From Rubrivivax sp. (lineage in GTDB: Bacteria; Pseudomonadota; Gammaproteobacteria; Burkholderiales; Burkholderiaceae_C), in contig JAIXWM010000138.1 of NCBI GenBank assembly GCA_027491255.1, positions 31,650-95,649 on the forward strand: DNA of 64,000 nt, read 5' to 3'. The notes beneath the pieces are model-generated. The model did no database searches. It had not been told where the DNA came from and saw nothing but the letters and a program-made list of their open reading frames with translations. The first letter of the stretch is position 1. Each line of letters starts with the position of its first letter. The position numbers were made by a program, and so were the translations under genes. Below are positions 7,088-14,487 of this stretch, one piece after another.

Positions 7088-8095
7088 ATGACCACCTGCA
7101 AGAAAGCGATTCCCAATCCCGCCCGGCGTCGTGTGCTGGGCACCCTCGTTGGCGTTGCGCCTGCACTGCTGAGCGGTCGCTCTCATGCGTCCGACGCCTG
7201 GCCGAGCCGCCCGATCCGGATCATCGTGCCCTTCGCGCCGGGTGGTGGATCGGATGTCTCCGCACGTGTGCTTGCGGAACTGTTCGCTTCCGACTTGAAG
7301 CAGTCGGTGGTGGTGGAGAACAAGCCTGGGGCCGGCAGCGTGGTGGGGGTGAGCGCTGCCGCGCAGAGTCGGGACGGCCATACGCTGCTGATGGCCAGCA
7401 ACAGCACCGTCATCAATCCCGTGCTGCGGCCGCCGGTACCCTATGACGTCGAGCGAGATTTCGAAGCGGTCGGGATGGTGTCGGCTCAGCCCCTGGTTTT
7501 GGTGGTGCCCGAGTCATCGTCGACTCGTTCCGTCGACGATCTGGTGGGGCGTGCCAGGACCCGGCCCGGCCAGCTCAGTGCCGGCAACAGCGGCAGCGGC
7601 ACACTGGCGCACCTGACCACGGTCCTGTTCGAGATGAAGGTGGGCGTCGATCTGACGCCCGTGCCGTACAAGGGCGAAAGCGCCCTGATGCCCGACCTGA
7701 TGGCCGGTCGGGTGGACCTGGGCTTCCTGAACCTGCCCAGCGTGATCCCGCACATTCGAGCGGGCCGGCTGCGCGCGCTGGCCGTCTCCTCACCTCAGCC
7801 TATCGTCGATCTGCCGGGTGTGCCGACCTTCCGCGCTCTGAACCTGCCGGAACTGGAGGTTCAGGGATGGGCCGCGCTGCTGGCACCCAAGGGCACGATC
7901 CCCGTCGCCGGGCTGGAACGCCTGCAGGCCTTGCTGCGTCAGGCTCTGCAGTCCGATGTCGTCAGAACGCGCTTTGCTGCCTTGAGTGTGCAGCCTGTGC
8001 TGGCTACCCGGGCCGAGACCGCTGCCGCCCTTCGCGATGAGGCGGCGCGTTGGAGCACTGTCATCAAGACCCGCGGCATCAAGGCTGCCGATTGA
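7088..8095 (+). CDS. Bug-family tripartite tricarboxylate transporter substrate-binding protein
   Basis: From ATG 7088 (behind GAGGAGAACC) the product is 335 residues. An N-terminal export signal carries an Arg-Arg-Arg pair (ARRRVLGTLVGVAPALL, cut near SHAS), possibly Tat-type. The mature part opens with the Bug signature (WPSRPIRIIVPFAPGGGSD) and contains VVVENKPGAGS and VPYKGES, which line the ligand cleft in this family. Such receptors bind carboxylates in the periplasm for TctAB-type carriers, none of which is encoded nearby. The stop overlaps the likely start of the FAD-oxidoreductase gene. Confidence 0.88.
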   Translation: MTTCKKAIPNPARRRVLGTLVGVAPALLSGRSHASDAWPSRPIRIIVPFAPGGGSDVSARVLAELFASDLKQSVVVENKPGAGSVVGVSAAAQSRDGHTLLMASNSTVINPVLRPPVPYDVERDFEAVGMVSAQPLVLVVPESSSTRSVDDLVGRARTRPGQLSAGNSGSGTLAHLTTVLFEMKVGVDLTPVPYKGESALMPDLMAGRVDLGFLNLPSVIPHIRAGRLRALAVSSPQPIVDLPGVPTFRALNLPELEVQGWAALLAPKGTIPVAGLERLQALLRQALQSDVVRTRFAALSVQPVLATRAETAAALRDEAARWSTVIKTRGIKAAD

Positions 8096-9393
8096 CGCCG
8101 GTGGTTCAGCCTGTGCTGCCGCAGCAGGAAGTCGACGTTGCCGTGTTCGGCGGCGGCGTCGCCGGCACCATGGCAGCCGTGTCCGCTGCCAGGGCGGGCT
8201 GCAGTGTGGCCATCGTCGAGCGCTATGGCTTCTTCGGGGGTAACGCCACGGCGGGGGCGGTCGCGCAGTTCAACAGTTGGCAGACGGCCAACGGCAGAGC
8301 GGTGGTGGCGGGACTCGCGTCCGAGGTGGTCGATCGGTTGCGCCACTTCGGCGGCGCAGGCGCCCACGAGGTGTTCGTGATGTCCACGGGTCACCGCATG
8401 GACCGGGTGCCCTATTCGCCGGAGTTGCTCAAGCTGGTGCTCGACGACATGATCGTCGGCTGCGGCGCCACGCCGATGCTGCACACCTCTCTGATCGACG
8501 TGGTCGCCGTCGGAGACAGGGTGACGCAGCTCGAGTTGCTCACCAGGGGAGGGCGCCGGCTGCTGCGCCCTCGGGTGCTCATCGACGCATCGGGCGACGT
8601 TGAGGCGTTGCGTCTGGCCGGCGCCTCGTTCTTGGAGCTCGAGCCCGGCGAAGCGCTGCAACCGGCCACGATGATGTTCCGCTTCGGGCCCATCGACTTC
8701 GATGTGCTGGACGCGGTGGGACGTGCCGAACTCGAGGAATTGGCCTTTCGGGGACATGCCAGCGGAGCCCTGGCGCGAAGGGCTCTGCACCATGCGAGAG
8801 ACCCGCAATCGCAAGACGCCTGGTTCAACATCGGTAGGCTTCCCATCGACGCCACCGACCCACACGCGCTGTCGATGGCGGAAATCGAAGGTCGCAAGCA
8901 GGCCTGGCGGGCCGCGCGGTTTCTCGCCGCGGAAGTGCCTGGCTGCGCTGCGGGCCGTCTGCGCGCCTTCGGCACTCAGGTGGGAGTGCGCGAGACGCGC
9001 CGAGTGCACGGGGACCATGTGTTGACGGCCCAAGAGCTGGTGAGCTGTCACCGCTTCGAAGACGCCATAGCCGCTGGTGCCTACCCGATCGACATCCATC
9101 CAGCGCAAGGCGGGGGCCTCGACTTCCGCGGGCTCGGTCCTGACGATGCCTACCAGATCCCGCTGCGCAGCCTGTTACCGCTGAACCTGGGCAACGCGCT
9201 GGTCGTGGGTCGCGGCATCTCGGCGACCCACGAAGCGCTGGCGGCCATTCGGGTGATGACGATCTCCATGGCGGTCGGCCAGGCCGCTGGTCTGGCGGCG
9301 TCGCTGGCTGCGCGCGTGGGTGGCGCGGTGCGTCGGATCGACGTCCAAGGTTTGCGCCTGATGCTTCAGGGGCAGGGTGCCTTGCTCGGGTAG
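8092..9393 (+). CDS. FAD-dependent oxidoreductase
   Basis: The start is uncertain: TTG 8092 overlaps the receptor stop and has AAGG at the right distance; GTG 8101 is the alternative. The product of about 433 residues opens with a dinucleotide-binding fold (DVAVFGGGVAGTMAAVSAAR, then IVERYGFFGGNATAG), typical of the FAD_oxidored family. A second FAD-contact region follows (VLIDASGDVEALRLAG), and the C-terminus has the LVVGRGISATHEALAA motif. Members of this family are commonly found next to Bug receptor genes in Burkholderiales. The substrate is unknown but is likely the compound bound by the adjacent receptor or a derivative. Confidence 0.82.
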   Translation: MTPVVQPVLPQQEVDVAVFGGGVAGTMAAVSAARAGCSVAIVERYGFFGGNATAGAVAQFNSWQTANGRAVVAGLASEVVDRLRHFGGAGAHEVFVMSTGHRMDRVPYSPELLKLVLDDMIVGCGATPMLHTSLIDVVAVGDRVTQLELLTRGGRRLLRPRVLIDASGDVEALRLAGASFLELEPGEALQPATMMFRFGPIDFDVLDAVGRAELEELAFRGHASGALARRALHHARDPQSQDAWFNIGRLPIDATDPHALSMAEIEGRKQAWRAARFLAAEVPGCAAGRLRAFGTQVGVRETRRVHGDHVLTAQELVSCHRFEDAIAAGAYPIDIHPAQGGGLDFRGLGPDDAYQIPLRSLLPLNLGNALVVGRGISATHEALAAIRVMTISMAVGQAAGLAASLAARVGGAVRRIDVQGLRLMLQGQGALLG

Positions 9394-9718
9394 GCAGGCT
9401 TGGAGAAGCTCTTCCTGAGTCGAGGTCGACCCTGCATCCACGTCAGGCAACGTCGAACGCTCGACAAGCGAGCGTCCCCTAGGCAAAAGATCGATGTTTC
9501 AAAGTACCGTACCGAGCCTGCGGGCAGGCACACCTGCCTGTTCATGCTCGGCTTTCATGAAAACAGGGCGCAGTGTGGCAAAGCCTACGGCCTTGCGCCC
9601 TGCCGGCATCCGGTTGGGTCCCTGGTCTTGCGGCCTTACGATGTCCGACTCTGCTCAATCGTCGCAGAGCGCTTGGCCGGTCCCTGGCCTTCCAAACAGC
9701 GAAGCCGTCTGCAACCAG
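9394..9718. other. Intergenic region with no recognisable gene
   Basis: About 325 bases follow the oxidoreductase gene. A frame opening at 9494 runs through this stretch and into the decayed fragments at 9719-9971, but its first part has no recognisable family resemblance. I see no promoter or hairpin worth listing. Confidence 0.6.
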
Positions 9719-9971
9719 GCGCTCTGCAGGCTCGACGCCCACCTGCCGCTGCTGCGCTGCGAGCAGCAGCCCGGCGTGGGTCTGGCGGTGCGCAAGCACG
9801 TGCCGATGCGGTGGTGCGCCGACGCCGGCCTGGCGGACTTCGCTGCGGCGCTGGAGGCCGAGTGTGCCGCCGCCGCGCACGCATGCGCGACGGCCTGCAG
9901 TGGCTGCTGCCGCAGGCGGCGGTGCACTGGCAGCGGGTGAGGGCGGTCGACGCCGCGCTGCCGGGGCTGTA
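9719..9971 (+). pseudogene. Composite pseudogene: unidentified-gene fragment joined to an acyl-CoA dehydrogenase 3' end
   Basis: Bases 9719-9812 repeat the start of the fragment at 3885. From 9814 the sequence switches to a near copy of the acyl-CoA dehydrogenase 3' region: 9814-9881 matches 2706-2774, and 9882-9971 matches 2947-3036. The intervening ~172 bases of the intact gene are missing. The junction falls on the hexamer GCACGC, which occurs at both breakpoints in the intact gene (2769 and 2941), so slippage deletion is likely; it shifts the frame. The final residues differ (ending AALPGL instead of SVLPHL), so the source was a paralogue rather than this gene itself. Confidence 0.7.
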
Positions 9972-10132
9972 GGGGCCGGCCCGCGTGCCGACAAGGGCGC
10001 CTGTCGGGCCCAGGCAGGGTTTCCAGGCAAGTTCGGCGACGAGAGACCCGACACCTCGAGGGGGTCCGGCTGGTAGCATCAAACCAGGGTCCTCCGTTTG
10101 CAGCGACCATTGGGATCATCACGGCTAAGTCC

Positions 10133-10336
10133 ATGCCCGACAAGGCATCCCGGCATCGGCAACGCCTGCGTGCGGCGGGGCTCAGACCTGTTCGGTTCTG
10201 GGTTCGGGACACGCGGCAACCCGGCTTTGCCGAGGAGGTGCGGCGTCAATGCCTGCGTCTCCAGCAGGACGCAGCCGAAGCCGAGGCTTCCCGTTTTGCC
10301 GAGGCGGCCGCGCAGTTCATCGACGGCTGGCGATGA
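10133..10336 (+). CDS. DUF3018 antitoxin, MazE-family protein
   Basis: The 67-residue protein fits the DUF3018 antitoxins paired with MazF toxins. It has an N-terminal basic helix (SRHRQRLRAAGLRPVRFWV), the conserved DTRQPGFAEEVRRQ segment, and a C-terminal helix ending FIDGWR. Its stop overlaps the start of the toxin frame as ATGA. The antitoxin looks full length, while its toxin partner is internally deleted. It may persist as a regulator or as an anti-addiction remnant. Confidence 0.75.
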   Translation: MPDKASRHRQRLRAAGLRPVRFWVRDTRQPGFAEEVRRQCLRLQQDAAEAEASRFAEAAAQFIDGWR

Positions 10337-10503
10337 CGCAACGCGGGCTTCTGGTCAACGGCCGGCGCGAGGTGTCGCAGGTGATGGTCGACAAGGTCTC
10401 GACGTTGCCCAGAAGCAAGGTCTGCCTGGCCTTCGGTCGGCTGGAGCAGGACAGCCTCAAGGAGGTCGACCGCGCCCTGCTCCTGGTGCTTGGCCTCACC
10501 TGA
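10333..10503 (+). pseudogene. MazF toxin with internal in-frame deletion
   Basis: This 56-codon frame begins MTQRG, the usual start of a MazF that pairs with DUF3018. It then jumps directly to the C-terminal third (REVSQVMVDKVSTLP, then FGRLEQDSLKEVDRALLLVL). A typical family member has about 105-110 residues, so roughly 50 are missing, including the strand that carries the RNA-binding loop. The reading frame is preserved across the join. A functional toxin is unlikely, though the remaining part could still bind its antitoxin. Confidence 0.7.
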
Positions 10504-10629
10504 ACTGGCGGCCGCGTCCGCCTTGCGGGCGCGAATGCAGCACGGATGCCGATCAGGCGCTCGCGCAGGTCGCCGCTGTGGCGCCGGGGCTTGCCGATTC
10601 AGCTCGTCGCGGAGCTGACGACGCCGGAC

Positions 10630-11499
10630 TCAAGCCGCGAAGACGTCGGCGGGCAGTCCCTGCGCGGGCGCGCGCATCGCGAACAGCGCGCCGGCCAACG
10701 GCTGGCCTGCCAGCTCGGTCTCGGTGAGGCGGTAGCGCCCACTCGTCGCATACAGCGTGCGCAGGTCCGCGCCGCCGAAGGCGAGCGAGGTGACCTTGCT
10801 CACCGGCAGCGTCCAGCGCTGGAGGACGCGGCCGTCCGGCGCGTACCGCACCACCTCGCCGCTGGCGACCTGCGCGCTCCACACGCAGCCGTCGGCGTCC
10901 ACGGTGGCGCCGTCGGGGCGGCCGGGGCCGCCGCTGCGCAGATCGGCGAAGACGCGTCGGCGCAGGGGCAGGCCGTCATCGAGGTCGTAGTCCCAGGCCT
11001 CGATGACACGCGTTTCGGTGTCGGCGAAGTACATCGTTCGGCCGTCCGGGCTCCACGCCAGGCTGTTGGGCACCGCGATGCCCTCGCGCCAGCGCGTGAC
11101 CTGGCGTCCGGTGTCGAGCCGGAACATCGCGCCCGAGGGCTCGCGCACGACGTCGTTCATGGTCCCGGCCCAGAAGCGGCCGCGCGGGTCGCACTTGCCT
11201 TCGTTGAAGCGGTGGGTCGCGCGCTCCTGCGGCGCCGCGATGAGGGTCAGCGTGCCGGCCGATGGATCGCAGTCGTACAGGCCCGACTTGAGAGCCAGCA
11301 CGAAGCCGTCGTCGCGCCGGAACGCGAAGCTGCCGATGGCCTCGGGCATCTGCCAGGCGGTGAAGTCGCCGCCATCGGCGTCGCACGACTGCAGCGCCGG
11401 TCGGCGGATGTCGACCCAGAAAAGGCGCTGGCGCCGCGGGCACCACAGCGGGCTCTCGCCGAGGACGTCGGCACGCGGCAGGAGGACTTCGAAGCTCAT
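10630..11499 (-). CDS. SMP-30/gluconolactonase family protein
   Basis: ATG 11499 overlaps the stop of the aldo/keto reductase (ATGA), giving 289 residues. The sequence is a six-bladed propeller of the SMP-30 family. It has the entrance Glu in LGESPLW, the metal-site Asn regions (CDPRGRFWAGTMND, then VPNSLAWSPDGRTMYFADTE) and GRPDGATVDADG. These enzymes hydrolyse sugar lactones with a divalent metal. The preceding aldo/keto reductase could oxidise an aldose to the lactone that this enzyme then opens. Confidence 0.85.
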   Translation of the reverse strand: MSFEVLLPRADVLGESPLWCPRRQRLFWVDIRRPALQSCDADGGDFTAWQMPEAIGSFAFRRDDGFVLALKSGLYDCDPSAGTLTLIAAPQERATHRFNEGKCDPRGRFWAGTMNDVVREPSGAMFRLDTGRQVTRWREGIAVPNSLAWSPDGRTMYFADTETRVIEAWDYDLDDGLPLRRRVFADLRSGGPGRPDGATVDADGCVWSAQVASGEVVRYAPDGRVLQRWTLPVSKVTSLAFGGADLRTLYATSGRYRLTETELAGQPLAGALFAMRAPAQGLPADVFAA

Positions 11500-12518
11500 G
11501 ACCGCATTCCCGGGTGCCAGTGCAGCAGGCCGGCGGCGAGCAGCGTGTCCCACAGCGCGGACGGGATCGGCGTGGCCAGCCAATCACAGGCCTGCGCGAG
11601 CTGCTGCGGCGTGGCGTAGCTCGGTACCACGCCGACCACCGCAGGGTGATCGAGCGCGAACTGCAGCGCCGCCGCGCCGAGCGGCACGCCGTGCGCCTCG
11701 CAGTGGGCCTGCAACGCGCGCGTGCGCTCGACGATGTCGGGCGGCGCGGTCTGGTAGAAGTAGCGCGCCGAGGCGGTCGCGCCGGTGGCGAGGATGCCGG
11801 AGTTGTATGGCGCCGCGGCCAGCACTCCGACACCGCGCGCGACGCACGCCTCGAGCAGCCCGGCCGCGCCCGCGTGGTCGAGCAAGGTCAGGCGTCCGGC
11901 GAGCATGAAGAAGTCGAAGTCGCCGTCGGCCAGGCAGCGTTCGCACACCGTGACGTCGTTGACGCCGACGCCGATGGCGCGCACCAAGCCCTGCTCGCGC
12001 AGGGCGACGAGCGCGCGGTGCGCGCCGCCCATGGCCTCGGCATAACGCTGCGCCAGGTCGGCGCCGTGCCAGCGCGGGCTGAGGTCGTGCAGGATCAGCA
12101 GGTCCACGCGCGCGAGGCCCAGGCGCTGCAGGCTGTCTTCCACCGAGCGCAGCGTGGCGTCGTACGAATAGTCGAAGCGGCCGGCAAACGGCAGCGTCGC
12201 GGCCGGCTTGTCCGCGCCTGCGGGCAGCGGTGTCAGCAACCGCCCGACCTTGGTGGACACGACACAGGCCTCGCGCGGGCGATGGCGCAGGAAGGCGCCG
12301 AGCCGGTGTTCCGACAGCCCGCGCCCGTACCATGGAGAGGTGTCGAAGTAGCGCAGCCCGCGCGCCCAGGCGTCGCCCATGATGCGTGCGTGCGCGCCTT
12401 CATCCTCGCCAGGCTCCAGCACGCCGGCCGCGGACGCGCCGTAGCCGAGCAGCGAGACAGCCACGCCGCTGCGCCCGAGCGGGCGCCTGGCTGCAGGGTC
12501 GAAGCCCGCGGTGCTCAC
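11496..12518 (-). CDS. Aldo/keto reductase, aldose 1-dehydrogenase-like
   Basis: From GTG 12518 the product is 340 residues. The catalytic tetrad can be read as Asp and Tyr in YFDTSPWYG, Lys in VVSTKVGR, and His in LILHDLS. The pattern is closest to the L-fucose / D-threo-aldose 1-dehydrogenase branch, which oxidises a sugar at C1 to its lactone with NAD(P). It shares a four-base overlap with the lactonase gene, and an IclR regulator lies just upstream on the same strand. Pyridoxal 4-dehydrogenase is a related alternative. Confidence 0.8.
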   Translation of the reverse strand: MSTAGFDPAARRPLGRSGVAVSLLGYGASAAGVLEPGEDEGAHARIMGDAWARGLRYFDTSPWYGRGLSEHRLGAFLRHRPREACVVSTKVGRLLTPLPAGADKPAATLPFAGRFDYSYDATLRSVEDSLQRLGLARVDLLILHDLSPRWHGADLAQRYAEAMGGAHRALVALREQGLVRAIGVGVNDVTVCERCLADGDFDFFMLAGRLTLLDHAGAAGLLEACVARGVGVLAAAPYNSGILATGATASARYFYQTAPPDIVERTRALQAHCEAHGVPLGAAALQFALDHPAVVGVVPSYATPQQLAQACDWLATPIPSALWDTLLAAGLLHWHPGMRS

Positions 12519-12576
12519 CCGACCACCGCTCGTGTGGCCTGCTGGCGGATCAGCGCCCGGGAAGGGCCGGGCGCGC

Positions 12577-13419
12577 TCATCCGGGCGCCGGCTGCGGTTC
12601 GCCGCCGAGCCGCCGCGCGGTGTCGGCCGCGGCATCGCGCACCCACTGCGCGCAGACCTCGAGCCGCGCCGCGTCGACGCGCGACAGCGGCGCCGTGACG
12701 CTGATGCCGCCGACGCAGCGGCCGCGGAAGTCGAAGACCGGCGCGGCCACGCAGTGCATGCCCAGCACGTGCTCCTCGCGGTCGTAGGCGACACCCGCCT
12801 CGCGGATGCGCGCCAGCGCGTCCAGCAGGGCCTGCGGCGTGACAAGCGTGTGCTCGGTATGGCGCTGCAGGTCGAGCCGCGCGACGAGCGCGCGCTGCTC
12901 CGCCTCGGGCAGCCAGGCGGCCATCGCCTTGCCCACCGCGGTGCAGTGCACCGGGCCGCGCTTGCCGATGCTGGAATGCAGGCGCAGCGGGTAGTCGCAT
13001 TCCACCTTGTCGATGTAGACCACGCCGTCGTCGCTCAGCCTGGCCAGGTGCACCGTCTCGCCGCTGCGCCGGCCGAGCTCGGCGATGGCCTCGGCGGCGG
13101 CACGACGCAGGTCCATCTGCTCCCAGGTGCGGCGCGCCAGCTCGAGCAGGTGTATGCCCGGCACGTAGCGGCCGCTGGCGGCCGACACGTCGACCATGTG
13201 GTGCTCGATCAGCGCGGCCAGCAGGCGGTGCAGCGTCGCGCGCGGCAGGCCGCTCGCGCGCGCGAGGTCGGTGAAGCTGGGCGGATGCGCGGCGAGGCCC
13301 ACGAGGTCCAGCACGTCCATGGTCTTGCCCAGCGCGGCGGTGCCCTGCGGGCCGCGCCGCGGCACGCGCTCACGCGCAGCGGGTGGGGCGACTGAGGGTT
13401 TGTGCGAGGGGGCCGACAT
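12577..13419 (-). CDS. IclR-family transcriptional regulator
   Basis: From ATG 13419 the product is 280 residues. An N-terminal winged HTH (TDLARASGLPRATLHRLLAA) is followed by the IclR effector domain (GKRGPVHCTAVGKAMAAWL, then GGISVTAPLSRVD). The gene diverges from a Bug receptor and sulfatase operon, and the reductase and lactonase genes follow it on the same strand. An IclR-like operator sits in the 87-base divergent gap. It therefore probably controls both sides in response to the substrate or an intermediate. Confidence 0.88.
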   Translation of the reverse strand: MSAPSHKPSVAPPAARERVPRRGPQGTAALGKTMDVLDLVGLAAHPPSFTDLARASGLPRATLHRLLAALIEHHMVDVSAASGRYVPGIHLLELARRTWEQMDLRRAAAEAIAELGRRSGETVHLARLSDDGVVYIDKVECDYPLRLHSSIGKRGPVHCTAVGKAMAAWLPEAEQRALVARLDLQRHTEHTLVTPQALLDALARIREAGVAYDREEHVLGMHCVAAPVFDFRGRCVGGISVTAPLSRVDAARLEVCAQWVRDAAADTARRLGGEPQPAPG

Positions 13420-13453
13420 GGCGACGAAATTATAGTTGCCATGGCCCAAATGG

Positions 13454-13468
13454 TAGAACGTTGTTCCA
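13454..13468. promoter_or_regulatory. Predicted IclR operator
   Basis: TAGAAC-GTT-GTTCCA is a 15-base dyad with one mismatch, close to the TGGAAC/GTTCCA half-sites often seen for IclR proteins. A second perfect dyad GTGGT-CAA-ACCAC follows at 13473-13485. Both lie between the divergent IclR and receptor genes. Confidence 0.5.
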
Positions 13469-13506
13469 TATTGTGGTCAAACCACGCCATCTTCTGGAGA
13501 CTTGCC

Positions 13507-14487
13507 ATGCGCCTCATCGACTTCGCCCGCGCCGCCGCCTTGATGCTCGGCCTGTCTGCCGGCCCGCTGGTGCTCGCGCAGGACTCGCAGCGCTTTCCCT
13601 CCAAGCCGGTGACCTTCATCGTGCCCTTTCCCGCCGGCGGCACCAGCGACGTGCTCGCGCGCGGCATCGCGCAAAAGCTCGCCGCAGCCTGGGGTCAGCC
13701 GGTGGTGGTGGAAAACCGCCCTGGGGCCGCCGGCAACATAGGCGCCGCCGCGGTGGCGAAGGCGGCGCCGGACGGCCACACGCTGCTCCTCGCGGCAGCC
13801 GCCATCTCGGCTGCGCCTGCGCTGTACAAGGACCCGGGCTTCAAGCTGTTCGAATCGCTCACCCCGGTCACGGTCGCGGGCACCGTGCCCTTCATGCTGG
13901 TGGTGCATCCGTCGCTGCCGGTGCGCACCACGGCGGAGTTCGTCGACTACGCGAAGAAGAATCCCGGCAAGCTCTCGCTCGGCTCGGGCGGCAGCGGCAC
14001 CGTGCCGCACCTCGGCGGCGAGTTGCTCAAGATGCGCGCCGGCATCGACTTCGTCCACGTGCCGTACAAGGGCGGCGCCCAGGCCATGACCGACCTGGTG
14101 GGCGGCCAGATCCAGTTCACCATCGACGGCGGCTCGCACGTGGTGTCGCAGATCGAGGCGCAGAAGGTGCGCCTGGTCGCGGTGGCCACGCCGCAGCGGC
14201 TCGCGCAGTACCCGGCGGTGCCCACCATCGCCGAGTCCGGCCTGCCCGGCTTCGAGGCCAGCGCATGGCAGATGATGTTCGTGACCGGCGGCACGCCGAA
14301 GGCGGTGGTCGACAGGATCCACGACGAGGTGATGCGCGCACTCTCGGCGCCCGACATGGTCGAACGCTTCCAGAAGATGGGTATCGTCGTCGCGCCGACC
14401 ACACCCGCGCAGACGGCCACCTTCCTGCGCGCAGAGATGACCAAGTGGGCAGAGGTGGTGCGCGTGTCCGGCGCGAAAGTGGACTGA
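13507..14487 (+). CDS. Bug-family tripartite tricarboxylate transporter substrate-binding protein
   Basis: ATG 13507 follows a GGAG about eight bases upstream; the product is 326 residues. A Sec signal peptide ends near LVLAQD. The mature start PSKPVTFIVPFPAGGTSD, the VVENRPGAAGN loop and the HVPYKGGAQAM segment are diagnostic of Bug receptors. Unlike the receptor at 7088, it has no obvious twin-arginine signal. The stop shares one base with the sulfatase start (TGATG), so both are made together. No TctA/TctB membrane genes are nearby, which is common for this expanded family. Confidence 0.9.
   Translation: MRLIDFARAAALMLGLSAGPLVLAQDSQRFPSKPVTFIVPFPAGGTSDVLARGIAQKLAAAWGQPVVVENRPGAAGNIGAAAVAKAAPDGHTLLLAAAAISAAPALYKDPGFKLFESLTPVTVAGTVPFMLVVHPSLPVRTTAEFVDYAKKNPGKLSLGSGGSGTVPHLGGELLKMRAGIDFVHVPYKGGAQAMTDLVGGQIQFTIDGGSHVVSQIEAQKVRLVAVATPQRLAQYPAVPTIAESGLPGFEASAWQMMFVTGGTPKAVVDRIHDEVMRALSAPDMVERFQKMGIVVAPTTPAQTATFLRAEMTKWAEVVRVSGAKVD

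Noticed and set aside
9494..9940. A 148-codon open frame as a real gene
   Set aside because: Its second half is a chain of fragments that recur elsewhere in the window in other contexts, and its first half has no recognisable pattern.
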